Counted from the stretch's first letter, positions 52,562 to 61,555 are shown. The stretch: 64,000 bases of DNA from Gordonia hydrophobica NBRC 16057 (GCF_001592365.1 NZ_BCWU01000007.1:124001-188000), one strand, 5' to 3'. Program-made: numbers and translations. Notes: a model not told the origin generated them from the letters alone.

Positions 52562-53440
52562 TCAGCGTGCGGGCGCGTCGTACCGATAGAAGCCGCGACC
52601 CGACTTCTTGCCGAGGCGGCCGGCCTCGACCATGCGGAGCAGCAGCGGAGGCGGGGAGTACAGCGGCTCCTTGAACTCCTCGTACATCTTGTCGGCGATC
52701 GCCTTCACGGTGTCCAGGCCGACGAGATCGGTCAGTTTGAGCGGCCCCATCGGGTGGGCGCAGCCGAGCACCATCGCCTTGTCGACGTCGTCCGCGGTGG
52801 CAAAACCGCTCTCCACCATTCGAATCGCCGACAGGAGGTACGGGACGAGCAACGCGTTGACGACGAACCCCGAACGGTCGGCGGATCGCACCACCTGCTT
52901 GCCGAGCACGTCGTAGGCGAACGACTCGGCGCGCCGCGACACCGCGTCGGAGGTCACGAGCGTGGTGACGAGCTCGACGAGTGGAAGGACCGGGACCGGA
53001 TTGAAGAAGTGCATCCCGATCACGCGGCCGGCGTTCGCAGTCGCCATACCGAGCTTCATGATCGGGATCGACGAAGTGTTCGAGGCGAGGACCGCGTCGG
53101 GATCGGCGACGACGCCGTCTAACGCTCGAAAAATCTCGATCTTCGCGTCCTCGTCCTCGACGATCGCCTCCACTGCCAGTTGCCGATCGGCGAAGTCGTC
53201 GAGGTCGGAGGTGAAACGCAGTCGGCACGACGCCTGTTCGCGCTCGCGTTCGGTGAGTTTGCCGCTGCTGACGCCGCGGTCGAGGGACCGGAAGATCCGG
53301 GCGCGGCCCGCGCTCACGAGGTCCCGACTCGCCTCGTACACCAGGACATCCGCATGGGCTCGGGCGCACACCTCGGCGATACCTGCACCCATCTGGCCTG
53401 CACCGACGATGCCGACGCGGGAAATCTGGTCAATGGTCAT
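52562..53440 (-). CDS. fadB2: 3-hydroxybutyryl-CoA dehydrogenase (FadB2-like)
   Basis: NAD-dependent dehydrogenase of 292 residues that oxidises 3-hydroxybutyryl-CoA to acetoacetyl-CoA. GAGQMGAGIAEVCA (about 13-26) binds the cofactor, and SNTSSIPI, HFFNPVPVLPLVELV (catalytic His), and FVVNALLVPYL are typical. It lies downstream of aceA, as Rv0468 follows icl in M. tuberculosis. It joins short-chain fatty acid breakdown to the glyoxylate shunt. A terminator hairpin separates the two genes, so it has its own promoter in 53441-53528. Confidence 0.93.
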   Translation of the reverse strand: MTIDQISRVGIVGAGQMGAGIAEVCARAHADVLVYEASRDLVSAGRARIFRSLDRGVSSGKLTEREREQASCRLRFTSDLDDFADRQLAVEAIVEDEDAKIEIFRALDGVVADPDAVLASNTSSIPIMKLGMATANAGRVIGMHFFNPVPVLPLVELVTTLVTSDAVSRRAESFAYDVLGKQVVRSADRSGFVVNALLVPYLLSAIRMVESGFATADDVDKAMVLGCAHPMGPLKLTDLVGLDTVKAIADKMYEEFKEPLYSPPPLLLRMVEAGRLGKKSGRGFYRYDAPAR

Positions 53441-53528
53441 GGAGAAGCGCTCCCTGGATGTCCTGTGACGTTGTCGAGCTGTCGGCCCGATCCACCCGTC
53501 GCGCCGCCTACCGCGGCCAGTTAGCAGA

Positions 53529-53574
53529 GAACCCGGGGCACGCGGCGGATCGCGCCTCCCAATGCCCCGGGTTC
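53529..53574 (-). terminator. Terminator hairpin after aceA
   Basis: Perfect 12-bp arms gaacccggggca / tgccccgggttc with a 22-bp loop, 43 bp downstream of the aceA stop. Confidence 0.8.
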
Positions 53575-53616
53575 ATCGTGCTCTTGCAGACCTCTAGATC
53601 GAGGTCGTGTCAGTTC

Positions 53617-54912
53617 CTAGTGGAACTGGCCCTCCTCGGTCGAGCCCTTCAGAGCTGCGGTCGAGGTGTTCGGGTCAACGGTGGTGGCGACGGCGTCGAA
53701 GTAGCCGGCACCGACCTCACGCTGGTGCTTGATGGCGGTGAAGCCGCGCTCCTCGGCTGCCTTGAACTCGCGCTCCTGCAGGTCGACGAAGGCGGTCATG
53801 CCGTTGCGGGCGTAGCCGTGAGCCAGGTCGAACATGCCGTAGTTGAGGGCGTGGAAGCCGGCCAGCGTGATGAACTGGAACTTGAAGCCCATGGCGCCGA
53901 GCTCCTTCTGGAACTTCGCGATGGTGTCGTCGTCCAGAGCAGCCTTCCAGTTGAAGGACGGGCTGCAGTTGTAGGCCAGCATCTGGTCCGGGAACTCAGC
54001 CTTGACGCTCTCGGCGAACTTCTTGGCGACCTCGAGGTCCGGCACACCGGTCTCCATCCAGATGAGGTCGGAGTACGGGGCGTAGGCCTTGGCGCGAGCG
54101 ATGCAGGGCTCCAGGCCCTTCTTGACGCCGTAGAAGCCCTCGGCGGTGCGGGTGCCGTCCAGGAACGGCTTGTCGCGGTCGTCGACGTCCGAGGTGATCA
54201 GGGTCGCGGCCTCAGCATCGGTACGAGCGATGACGACGGTCGGGGTGTTCATGACGTCGGCCGCCAGGCGAGCCGAGGTCAGGGTGCGGATGTGCTGCTG
54301 GGTCGGGATCAGCACCTTGCCACCGAGGTGGCCGCACTTCTTCTCCGATGCGAGCTGGTCCTCCCAGTGCGAGCCTGCAACGCCCGAGGCGATCATCGAC
54401 TTCTGGAGCTCGTAGACGTTGAGGGCGCCACCGAAGCCGGCCTCACCGTCGGCGACGATCGGGACGACCCAGTTGTCGACCGAGTCGTCGCCCTCGATGC
54501 GAGCGATCTCGTCCGCACGCAGCAGCGCGTTGTTGATGCGACGAACGACGGCCGGAACCGAGTTGGCCGGGTACAGCGACTGGTCGGGGTAGGTCTGGCC
54601 CGCGAGGTTCGCGTCGCCGGCGACCTGCCAGCCCGAGAGGTAGATGGCCTTGAGGCCCGCACGGACCTGCTGAACGGCCATGTTGCCGGTCAGCGCGCCG
54701 AGGGAGTTGATGTAGCTGTCGTCGTCCTTGCTGACGGCGTCCCACAGGATCTCGGCGCCACGACGAGCAAGGGTCTGCTCTTCGACGACCGTGCCCTGGA
54801 GTTCAGCGACCTGCTCGGCGGTGTACTCGCGCTTCACGTTCTTCCAGCGGGGGTTGGTGTCCCAATCCTGCTGGATCTCGGCGGCGGTACGTGGCTTTCC
54901 GACGTTGCTCAT
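53617..54912 (-). CDS. aceA: Isocitrate lyase (AceA/Icl)
   Basis: Enzyme of 431 residues that splits isocitrate to glyoxylate and succinate, allowing growth on acetate and fatty acids. The catalytic loop KKCGHLGGK contains the active Cys. [44 protein letters not shown], and [10 protein letters not shown] complete the signature. The long stretch before the ATG (gaaggcta as ribosome site) holds RamB-like TTTGCAAA sites, and ramB itself lies 1.2 kb upstream. High expression on C2 or fatty acid carbon is expected. Confidence 0.97.
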   Translation of the reverse strand: MSNVGKPRTAAEIQQDWDTNPRWKNVKREYTAEQVAELQGTVVEEQTLARRGAEILWDAVSKDDDSYINSLGALTGNMAVQQVRAGLKAIYLSGWQVAGDANLAGQTYPDQSLYPANSVPAVVRRINNALLRADEIARIEGDDSVDNWVVPIVADGEAGFGGALNVYELQKSMIASGVAGSHWEDQLASEKKCGHLGGKVLIPTQQHIRTLTSARLAADVMNTPTVVIARTDAEAATLITSDVDDRDKPFLDGTRTAEGFYGVKKGLEPCIARAKAYAPYSDLIWMETGVPDLEVAKKFAESVKAEFPDQMLAYNCSPSFNWKAALDDDTIAKFQKELGAMGFKFQFITLAGFHALNYGMFDLAHGYARNGMTAFVDLQEREFKAAEERGFTAIKHQREVGAGYFDAVATTVDPNTSTAALKGSTEEGQFH

Positions 54913-55050
54913 TAGCCTTCGCTTTCGTTAGAACTTCTCGATCTCAGAAACCATGAGATTTGATGTGTCGCTCAGTCTTGCGAACTGAACGGCACCTTGA
55001 GGCTTTGCCTGAGAACAGGTTGCCACAGAACAAATGCCCAGGTCCAGACA

Positions 55051-55105
55051 TTGCAAGGTGTAAATAACCACCAGGTTACCGGCGAGTTTTGCAAATATTG
55101 CAAAG
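55051..55105 (-). promoter_or_regulatory. RamB-like sites upstream of aceA
   Basis: TTTGCAAA at 55088-55095 and, 2 bp on, TTGCAAAG at 55098-55105 (minus strand CTTTGCAA). A third TTGCAAGG lies at 55051. They match the RamB consensus core TTTGCAAA known from Corynebacterium and lie 139-193 bp before aceA. The 363-bp gap 54913-55275 otherwise holds promoter DNA and two palindromes. Confidence 0.65.
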
Positions 55106-55127
55106 TTAACCATCACAACTTCGCACT

Positions 55128-55155
55128 GGCGATCGCCAAAAAGTACGCGCGTACT
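55128..55155. promoter_or_regulatory. Two adjacent perfect palindromes
   Basis: GGCGATCGCC (55128-55137) and AGTACGCGCGTACT (55142-55155) lie 4 bp apart, beyond the RamB-like sites. They may be operators or a terminator for the lipoprotein gene, which ends at 55276. Confidence 0.4.
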
Positions 55156-55275
55156 GGGAAAACAATCGAGGCCTCCGCCGGGCCCGCGGACCGCCCTCGA
55201 CGGCCGCACCGAGAGCCGCCACCGAGACGATAGTGGCGCATTTCACAGCCGAACGGTGGGCCGCAGAGTTGCGCG

Positions 55276-56034
55276 TCACTGCGCAGCGCGGGCCACCGCC
55301 GTCTGCACCAGCTGTCCGAACTCCTCATCCGAGAGAGGTGCTGCGAGCAGCGGAGCACCGGGCGCCACGCCCTTGCGCTCCGCCTCGGAGACCTCACGCT
55401 CATCGGTCGAGAGCCCCAGTTGCAGCGTCACCACCTCACCGGCGGCGGTCTTCACCAGGACATTCGCGATCAGCCCGGATCGGGCCCGGACGGCGCCTGA
55501 AGCCAGGGTGGTGACCGAGTCGCTGCGCACCCAGAACGCCTGCTCCACCACGCTGTCGGTGATGGCGGGCAGTTCGACGCTGGTGGTGACGATCGTCGCG
55601 CCGGTCAGCGCCCCGGTGCTCGGCGTCGCCGTCACGACGCGGCACGGCCCCGTCGTCGCACGCCGATCGGCGTCGATGTCGCGGCGGACCGTGGAGACCA
55701 GCTCGCTGAACGTCCCGGTGTCGGACTTGCCGACCACCAGCGCGGTGTTCTCGTCGGTGAGCTGCGGATTGAACGCGGCGTCGGCGGTCGGCGCGCAGCT
55801 GGGCGGATCGAAGCCGACCGTCCGCGCCTGCTCCAGCGTCGACCGGTTGGCGGCGATGAGGTCGTCGACCGTCATCGGCACCGCGCTGAAATCGGTCGGC
55901 AGGTGATCGGCGGTGATCAGCAGATTCGGCAGCGACAACGCGGGCGACTCGTCGCCGCCGCAACCGACGAGTCCGAGAACGGACGCGGCGGCGACCGCCA
56001 GCACAGCGGTCCGGGACACAATGGAGCGGGACAC
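55276..56034 (-). CDS. Putative lipoprotein
   Basis: Protein of 252 residues with a lipoprotein signal: hydrophobic VLAVAAASVLGLVGC with lipobox LVGC, Cys about residue 25, then GGDESPAL. The mature part is about 225 residues with two Cys (FDPPSCAPTAD, TTGPCRVVTA), suggesting one disulphide outside the cell; it looks like the DUF5642/sensor-type lipoproteins of mycobacteria but I cannot assign a family firmly. The GTG at 56034 is chosen because it begins the signal peptide. It diverges from ramB across 37 bp. Confidence 0.8.
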   Translation of the reverse strand: MSRSIVSRTAVLAVAAASVLGLVGCGGDESPALSLPNLLITADHLPTDFSAVPMTVDDLIAANRSTLEQARTVGFDPPSCAPTADAAFNPQLTDENTALVVGKSDTGTFSELVSTVRRDIDADRRATTGPCRVVTATPSTGALTGATIVTTSVELPAITDSVVEQAFWVRSDSVTTLASGAVRARSGLIANVLVKTAAGEVVTLQLGLSTDEREVSEAERKGVAPGAPLLAAPLSDEEFGQLVQTAVARAAQ

Positions 56035-56071
56035 ATCGGCACCGTACCCGCCACGGAGAGGAACCGCGGAC

Positions 56072-57511
56072 ATGAGCACGCATCGGTCGGATGCACAGAA
56101 GATGTTCGTCGGCGGCCGCATCCGAGGCCTCCGGGCCGACCGCGCGCTGTCCCAGCAGGCGCTCGCCGGACTGCTCGGGATCTCGGCGTCGTATCTCAAT
56201 CAGATCGAGCACGACAACCGGCCGCTGACCGGTCCGGTGCTGGCGCGGATCACCGACGTCTTCGGTCTCGACATCGACTTCTTCGACCCGCAGGACGACG
56301 TTCGGCTGGTCGCCGAACTCCGCGAGGCGCTGCTCGACGAGGACATCGACATCGCGCAGACGGCGCGCGACGGCGCGGACCTCGCCGACTTCGTCGCCAC
56401 ATATCAACCGATCGCCGAGGCGATGGCGGCCATCCATCGCCAGTATCGGATCGCGACCGAACGGCTGGCCGCGGTCACCTCCGGCCGGGGCGAGACGCTC
56501 GCGCGCGGCACCATCACCGCTCCGCACGAGGAGGTGCGGAACTTCTTCTACCAGCGGCGCAATTACATCCACGAGCTCGACGAGGCCGCCGAGACCCTCA
56601 CCGCCCGCATGCGGATGCACTCTGCCGATCTGCGCGCGGCGCTCGCCTCCCGGTTGGAGGAACGGCACGGCATTCGGATCGTGCGCCGCGTCGATCTGGG
56701 CGACAACGTGCTGCACCGATTCGACCCCAACCGCAAGGTGATGGAATTCTCGGCGGCCCTCTCGCCCGGCCAGCGCAGCATGAAGATCGCCGCCGAGCTC
56801 GGATTCCTGGAACACGGCGAGCTGATCGACGAACTCGTCGACGCCGCCAACTACACCAGCGACGACGCGGTGACCCTGGCGCGCCTGGGGCTGGCGAACT
56901 ACTTCGCCGCCGCCGCCGTGCTGCCGTACAGCCAGTTCCACGGGCTGGCGGAGGATTTCCGCTACGACATCGAGCGTCTGTCGGCCTTCTACGCGGTCTC
57001 GTACGAGACCATCTGCCACCGCTTGTCGACCCTGCAGCGACCGACCATGCGCGGCGTCCCGTGGACCTTCGTCCGCGTCGACCGGGCGGGCAACATGTCC
57101 AAGCGCCAGTCCGCCACCGGCTTCCACTTCTCGTCGTCGGGCGGGACGTGCCCGCTGTGGAACGTGTACGAGACGTTCGGCTCACCCGGCAAGATCCTCA
57201 CGCAGATCACCGAGATGCCCGACGGACGCGAGTACTTCTGGGTCTCCCGCACCGTCGAACGACGCGCGGCGCGCTATGGCCAGCCGGGCAAGACCTTCGC
57301 GATCGGCATGGGCTGCGAACTCCGTCACGCCGAACGCGTCATCTACTCCGATGGTCTGGAACTGGGACCCGATGCGCGCGCGACGCCCATCGGCGCGGGA
57401 TGCCGCGTCTGCGACCGACAGAACTGCCCGCAGCGCGCCTTCCCGCAACTCGGCGTCGAACTGCACCTCGAGGAGCATCGCAGCACCGTCTCGCCCTACA
57501 CGACGTCGTGA
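56072..57511 (+). CDS. ramB: RamB / short-chain fatty acid regulator (ScfR family)
   Basis: Regulator of 479 residues that in relatives represses acetate and glyoxylate genes, including aceA. An N-terminal XRE domain (MFVGGRIRGLRADRALSQQALAGLLGISASYLNQIEHDNRPLTG) is followed by an IrrE/ImmA-type peptidase-like region (LGFLEHGELIDELVDAANYTSDDAV...FAAAAVLPYSQF) and a C-terminal DUF2083 Cys-rich part (GGTCPLW, GCRVCDRQNCPQRAFP). Length is normal. ggagagg precedes the ATG. TTTGCAAA-type sites are found before aceA. Acyl-CoA or acetate sensing is likely in the C-terminal part. Confidence 0.95.
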   Translation: MSTHRSDAQKMFVGGRIRGLRADRALSQQALAGLLGISASYLNQIEHDNRPLTGPVLARITDVFGLDIDFFDPQDDVRLVAELREALLDEDIDIAQTARDGADLADFVATYQPIAEAMAAIHRQYRIATERLAAVTSGRGETLARGTITAPHEEVRNFFYQRRNYIHELDEAAETLTARMRMHSADLRAALASRLEERHGIRIVRRVDLGDNVLHRFDPNRKVMEFSAALSPGQRSMKIAAELGFLEHGELIDELVDAANYTSDDAVTLARLGLANYFAAAAVLPYSQFHGLAEDFRYDIERLSAFYAVSYETICHRLSTLQRPTMRGVPWTFVRVDRAGNMSKRQSATGFHFSSSGGTCPLWNVYETFGSPGKILTQITEMPDGREYFWVSRTVERRAARYGQPGKTFAIGMGCELRHAERVIYSDGLELGPDARATPIGAGCRVCDRQNCPQRAFPQLGVELHLEEHRSTVSPYTTS

Positions 57512-57600
57512 CCGGCCGCGCCGACCACGCGGGTCCACGGTCGATCGTCCGCCGCTGCCGCGTGCCGCGCGGTGTCCGAGCGGTGGACTACCGTGTGGTC

Positions 57601-58134
57601 ATGACCACACCCCGCGTCAGTCCTGGCACGTTCGGCGACCTCGGTCCGATCAATTGGCTCGTCGTGCGCGCGATGTCGCTCGCGACCGGCACCGACAACG
57701 CCCACATCTTCGCCACCCTCGGCCGCAGCAAGGGACTGTTCCGCGGGTGGCTGCACTTCTCCTCGCGGATGATGCCGTTCGGGGAGCTGTCGCGGCGCGA
57801 GACGGAGATGATCATCATCCGCGTGGCCCACCGGCGGTCGTGCGAGTACGAACTCGATCATCACCGGCGCCTCGGCGCGAAGGCGGGGATCGACCAGAGT
57901 GCCTTCGAACGGATCCTCGAGGGCCCGGACGCCGGGTGGGGCGACCGCGAGCGCACCCTGCTGCTCGCCGCCGACGAACTGGTCGACACCCGGGATCTCT
58001 CCGACGCCACCTGGGACGCCCTGCGTCGGCATCTGACGGAGCGCAAGGCCATTGCGTTCACCCTGCTCGTCGGCCAGTACGACATGCTCGCGACCACCAT
58101 CGGCGCCCTGCGCGTACAGCGCGACGAGTTCTGA
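57601..58134 (+). CDS. Carboxymuconolactone decarboxylase / AhpD-like protein
   Basis: Protein of 177 residues in the CMD/AhpD family, placed like Rv0464c next to ramB. FGELSRRETEMIIIRVAHRRSCEYELDHHRRLGAKAGI carries the single Cys and His of the family; the second Cys of the usual CxxC is replaced (SCEYE), so peroxidase activity of the AhpD type is doubtful. A TACCGT hexamer lies at 57589-57594, at -10 spacing for a leaderless ATG at 57601. The next methyltransferase follows after 13 bp. Confidence 0.87.
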   Translation: MTTPRVSPGTFGDLGPINWLVVRAMSLATGTDNAHIFATLGRSKGLFRGWLHFSSRMMPFGELSRRETEMIIIRVAHRRSCEYELDHHRRLGAKAGIDQSAFERILEGPDAGWGDRERTLLLAADELVDTRDLSDATWDALRRHLTERKAIAFTLLVGQYDMLATTIGALRVQRDEF

Positions 58135-58147
58135 CAAAGGTCGAGCC

Positions 58148-58795
58148 ATGACCTCCTTCGCGCAACGGATGATGGGCAACCCGGCCTTCTCCCAGATCTA
58201 CGAACAGTTGTGGCGACCGGTGTTCACCCGCGGATTCAGCCTCGGCGGATCGGAGACCGCCGATTACGACCGCGCGCTGCGGGCGTACCTCGCCCGCCCC
58301 GGTCAACGCCGGGTGCTCGACGTGGCTTGCGGTCCCGGCAACTACAGCGACGACGCGTCGCGCGGACTGACCGGCGACGGCGGATACGTCGGCATCGACT
58401 TCTCCGAGGCGATGCTGACCCAGGCGCAGCTGCGCAACCCCGGCGAGCGCGTCGCCTACGTCCGCGGCGACGCGCACCACCTGCCGTTTCCCGACTGCTC
58501 GTTCGACACCGTCCTGTGCCTCGCCGCGCTGTACCTGATCCCCGATCCCCTGCCCGTGCTCGACGAGATGGTGCGGGTGGCCCGACCCGGCGGCGAGCTC
58601 ATCGTCTTCACCTCGGTGCGGTCGTCGGTCGCGTCGCTGCCCGGAGCCGCAGCCCTCGCCGGGCTGTCCGGACTCCGCATCTTCGGGCGGCGGGAGCTGT
58701 TGGACCGACTGGAATCGCTGGGTTGCGAGCACGTCGAGCAGACGGTCGCCGGCGTCGGCCAATATGTTCACGCCCGCCGCCCCTTGGCTCAATAG
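58148..58795 (+). CDS. Class I SAM-dependent methyltransferase
   Basis: Methyltransferase of 215 residues with motif I RVLDVACGPGNYS (about 55-67), acidic GIDFSEAMLTQA, RGDAHHLPFPDCSFDTVLC (motifs II-III) and MVRVARPGGELIVFT. The family resembles UbiE/COQ5-type enzymes acting on lipids or quinone-like molecules. aaaggtcgag lies before the ATG. It is probably co-transcribed with the AhpD-like gene. Substrate unknown. Confidence 0.88.
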   Translation: MTSFAQRMMGNPAFSQIYEQLWRPVFTRGFSLGGSETADYDRALRAYLARPGQRRVLDVACGPGNYSDDASRGLTGDGGYVGIDFSEAMLTQAQLRNPGERVAYVRGDAHHLPFPDCSFDTVLCLAALYLIPDPLPVLDEMVRVARPGGELIVFTSVRSSVASLPGAAALAGLSGLRIFGRRELLDRLESLGCEHVEQTVAGVGQYVHARRPLAQ

Positions 58796-58814
58796 CAAAG
58801 TCAGGCTAACCTAA
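58796..58814 (+). promoter_or_regulatory. DtxR/IdeR-type iron box
   Basis: Reads caaagtcAGGCTAACCTAA: the right 12 bases match the IdeR consensus (TTAGGTTAGGCTAACCTAA) exactly, and 15 of 19 match overall. It starts 57 bp before the methyltransferase at 58853, where iron-bound repressor would act. Confidence 0.65.
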
Positions 58815-58836
58815 TTAGCGGAGAACAATCCGTTAA
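58815..58836. promoter_or_regulatory. Imperfect palindrome in the leader of the methyltransferase operon
   Basis: TTAGCGGA-gaacaa-TCCGTTAA, 8-bp arms with one mismatch, directly next to the iron box and 16 bp before the ATG. It may be the operator of the COG2345-type regulator encoded at the end of the operon, or an RNA hairpin. Confidence 0.45.
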
Positions 58837-58852
58837 TTGACGAGGAGCTGCC

Positions 58853-59665
58853 ATGCCCGAATCCCCCGCCGACGCCCTGCCGCTCGCGAGCCGCCGAGAC
58901 GAGGACCTGCCCGGCCACTGGCTGCTGGCCCGCCTCGGCAAACGTGTCCTGCGGCCCGGCGGCCGGGAACTGACCGAGAGGCTCCTCGCCGACGCACGGT
59001 TGGCGGACGCCGACGTCGTCGAACTAGCTCCTGGGCTCGGCAAGACGGCGGGCGAGATCCTCGACTACGCGCCCCGCAGCTATGTCGGAGTAGAGGCCGA
59101 CCCGCAGGCCGTCGCACTCACCGAACAGGTCGTCGGCCATCGCGGCAGCGTCCGTCACGCCGACGCCGACGCCACCGGACTCGAGGCCGCCAGCGCCGAT
59201 GCGGTGATCGGCGAAGCCATGCTCACCATGCAGTCCGACCGCGGCAAGTCCGCGATCATCAGCGAGGCGCACCGCGTGCTGCGTCCCGGCGGGCGTTATG
59301 CCGTCCATGAACTGTCGCTGCACCCCGACACGCTGCCCGACGAGGCCAAGACCGAGATCCGCAAGGCGCTCGCCCGGTCGATCAAAGTGAACGCTCGCCC
59401 ACTCACCGAGGCCGAGTGGCGCACGCTGTTCGAGCAGGCGGGCTTCGAGGTGGAGCAGGTCCGCTTCGCGCCGATGGCTCTGCTCGAGCCGCGTCGGATG
59501 CTCGCCGACGAAGGCCTGCTCGGCGTGGTTAAGATCGGATTCAACATCGCCCGCAACCCCGCGGCACGCAAGCGCATCCTCGACATGCGCAGCGTCTTCA
59601 CTCGGTACCGCGACCAGATGGCGGCGATCGAAGTGATAGTGAGGAAGCCCGATGCCACCGCTTGA
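58853..59665 (+). CDS. SAM-dependent methyltransferase behind an iron box
   Basis: Methyltransferase of 270 residues. ADVVELAPGLGKTAGEIL (about 53-70) is motif I, YVGVEADPQAVALT motif II, ASADAVIGEAMLTMQ motif IV, and EAHRVLRPGGRYAVHELSL motif V. It belongs to the broad UbiE-like class. The ATG at 58853 follows cgaggagctg. It overlaps the cupin gene by 14 bp. The upstream IdeR-type site suggests expression under iron limitation, or in relatives a link to heme or NO stress. Substrate unknown. Confidence 0.87.
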   Translation: MPESPADALPLASRRDEDLPGHWLLARLGKRVLRPGGRELTERLLADARLADADVVELAPGLGKTAGEILDYAPRSYVGVEADPQAVALTEQVVGHRGSVRHADADATGLEAASADAVIGEAMLTMQSDRGKSAIISEAHRVLRPGGRYAVHELSLHPDTLPDEAKTEIRKALARSIKVNARPLTEAEWRTLFEQAGFEVEQVRFAPMALLEPRRMLADEGLLGVVKIGFNIARNPAARKRILDMRSVFTRYRDQMAAIEVIVRKPDATA

Positions 59666-59993
59666 CCTGGCGCCGACGTACACGTTTCTGACCGGACTCG
59701 ACGCGCCGAACGACGCCGACACCGGTGAGAAACCAGCGATCAAGCGGATTCACAAGAGCGACACCGAGACCGTGGTCCGACTGGCGTTCCGTGCCGGCCA
59801 GGTGATGGCCGAGCACATGGCGGTGCACCCCATCCTCGTTCTCGGCCAGACCGGCGACGTCGAGTTCACCGTCGACGGCACCACCGTCCATCTGGAGCCG
59901 GGCTCCGCGATCCGCGTCGAGGGGCGGACGCCACACAGCTTGCGCGCCGTCACCGACGGAACTGTCACACTGGTAGTCGTCCACGGAAACTGA
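59652..59993 (+). CDS. Cupin domain protein
   Basis: Single-domain cupin of 113 residues. The cupin motifs are degenerate: motif 1 is FRAGQVMAEHMAVHPILVLGQTGDVEFTV (His and Glu at the metal positions) and motif 2 is LEPGSAIRVEGRTPHSLRA (one His). A metal site with three ligands is possible. It starts inside the methyltransferase end, so production is coupled. It may be a small-molecule binding or dioxygenase-like partner of the methyltransferase. Confidence 0.87.
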   Translation: MPPLDLAPTYTFLTGLDAPNDADTGEKPAIKRIHKSDTETVVRLAFRAGQVMAEHMAVHPILVLGQTGDVEFTVDGTTVHLEPGSAIRVEGRTPHSLRAVTDGTVTLVVVHGN

Positions 59994-60011
59994 CGCCAGG
60001 AGGTCCTCACC

Positions 60012-60665
60012 ATGCCGGTGCGTTCCCGCGATCGGGTGCGAGCGATCGTCGCCGAGGCGACGAACGGTCTCGATGCACACCAGGTTGCCGAGGCCCTCGA
60101 CGTTCACGTCACCACCGCCCGCTTTCACCTGAACAATCTTCTCGATGAGGGCGGGATCATCGCCGAGACGCTACGGCCGGGCGGCGTGGGTCGGCCGCGG
60201 GTGCTGTATCGGACAGCGCCCGCGCCGCCCGCCGAGGAACTCCTGTTCCTGCTGCTGCGGCAGCTCGGCGGCACGGCGGCGAAGCGCGAAGCGACCTCGG
60301 CGGCGGCCGGTCGGGCGTGGGCTCAGGCACACGCGCAGCCGACCGACGACGTCGACCCGACGAGCGTCCCCGACCCGGTCACCATCGTCGCGGCGACGCT
60401 CACCTCCCTCGGCTTCCGCGTCACCGAGACCGTCAGCGCCTTCGGCTCGCACCGTGTCTCGCTGTGTTCCTGCCCGCTGCAGTCGATCGCCGCGCGCAAC
60501 CCGGAGATCGCCCACGGCGTGGTCCGCGGCGCCGTCGAGTACGCCCTGGAGGCGGCGTCCCCGATCCTCGACGGCTCGTACGCCGTCGACGTCTCCCCCG
60601 ACTCCGGCGGCGACTGCGAACTGGTGCTGAACCTGTCCAGTGCCCGCCGCGTTGCTACGGAGTAG
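60012..60665 (+). CDS. COG2345-type (SufR-like) winged-helix regulator
   Basis: Regulator of 217 residues. A winged helix (IVAEATNGLDAHQVAEALDVHVTTARFHLNNLLDEGGIIAETL, GVGRPRVLYR) is followed by a C-terminal domain of the COG2345 type with SLCSCPLQSIAARNPEIAHGVVRGAVEYAL, corresponding to the CP...HPE helix of SufR. SufR proteins hold a 4Fe-4S cluster with spaced Cys; here only a CSC pair and one distant Cys (GDCELV) remain, so cluster binding may differ. aggaggtcc precedes the ATG. It is the last gene of the iron-box operon and a probable local regulator. Confidence 0.85.
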   Translation: MPVRSRDRVRAIVAEATNGLDAHQVAEALDVHVTTARFHLNNLLDEGGIIAETLRPGGVGRPRVLYRTAPAPPAEELLFLLLRQLGGTAAKREATSAAAGRAWAQAHAQPTDDVDPTSVPDPVTIVAATLTSLGFRVTETVSAFGSHRVSLCSCPLQSIAARNPEIAHGVVRGAVEYALEAASPILDGSYAVDVSPDSGGDCELVLNLSSARRVATE

Positions 60666-60679
60666 CGCGCGCTCACGCC

Positions 60680-61555
60680 CTACATCCTGCGGTAGTCCCG
60701 CACCGACATCCGCGGTCCGCGACGCTCCGGCATCCCCGCCCCCAGTTCGCAGAGTCGGATCACGCGATAGCGCTGACCCGCATACGGTTCCAGCAGTTCC
60801 AGCATGCCGTCGTCGTCGACCCGCTGCCCGATCAACGCGACGCCGACCACCGACGGTGTGTGATAGTCGCCGATCGGGACTGCGTCGGGATCGCCGAGCG
60901 CACGGATGCGCGTGTGTGCCGCCGTCCACGGTCCGACGCCGCGCAGCACCGCGAGTCGATCCGATCTGGTCTGGACGTCGACGGTCGCGGCCTGCCGGAT
61001 CGTTCGGGCCCGGACCGCCTCCAGACCGCTGCGGTGCCAGTCGGCCTCGGTGATCTCCCGCCACCGAGGCCGCGGCGGCGGCACCCGCATGTCCGCGGGC
61101 ACCGGCCCCGGTGCGCGCTCGCCGTACCGAGTCAGCAGAAACCGCCACGCGCGGTAGGCCTCGGTGCCGGTCACCTTCTGCTCCACGATGCTTGCGACCA
61201 GGGCCTCCCACACTCGGTCGGTGCGTCCCAGCCGCAGCTGCGGGACCTTCGCGACCAGTCGGGCGACGACGTCGTCACGCGGAACCAGTGCAGACGGATC
61301 GTCGGCGAGTCCGAGCATGGCGGGCGCGGTGTCCAGCAGCCACTGCGCACCCGGTCCCCAGGCGCGCACTCTCGCCTGCCGCCCCCGGGCTGCGACGGCC
61401 ACCGTCCCCGGGCCGTCCGGCGTGTGGACCGCCCGCCAGATGGAACCGTCCGCGGCCACCCGGTACGCGGGATCGCGGCTGCCCCGTTGATGGACGCCGA
61501 GGGTGGCGCGGACGTCGAGCACATCGTCCGCGGTCACCAGGCGCTCGATCGTCAC
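60680..61555 (-). CDS. DNA-3-methyladenine glycosylase II-like protein (AlkA/HhH-GPD)
   Basis: Base-excision repair glycosylase-like protein of 291 residues. The helix-hairpin-helix LRGVGPWTAAHTRI is followed by the GPD region ALGDPDAVPIGDYH with the expected catalytic Asp. ALVASIVEQKVTGTEAYRAWRFLL is the usual helix before it. An N-terminal beta domain with RVAADGSIWRAVHTPDGPGTV fits AlkA. No Fe-S Cys cluster is present. It converges on the COG2345 regulator. It removes alkylated purines in family members. Confidence 0.87.
   Translation of the reverse strand: MTIERLVTADDVLDVRATLGVHQRGSRDPAYRVAADGSIWRAVHTPDGPGTVAVAARGRQARVRAWGPGAQWLLDTAPAMLGLADDPSALVPRDDVVARLVAKVPQLRLGRTDRVWEALVASIVEQKVTGTEAYRAWRFLLTRYGERAPGPVPADMRVPPPRPRWREITEADWHRSGLEAVRARTIRQAATVDVQTRSDRLAVLRGVGPWTAAHTRIRALGDPDAVPIGDYHTPSVVGVALIGQRVDDDGMLELLEPYAGQRYRVIRLCELGAGMPERRGPRMSVRDYRRM

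Noticed and set aside
54928..55209. 93-residue minus-strand frame upstream of aceA
   Set aside because: It covers the RamB-like sites and AT-rich promoter, has no ribosome site and weak codon bias.
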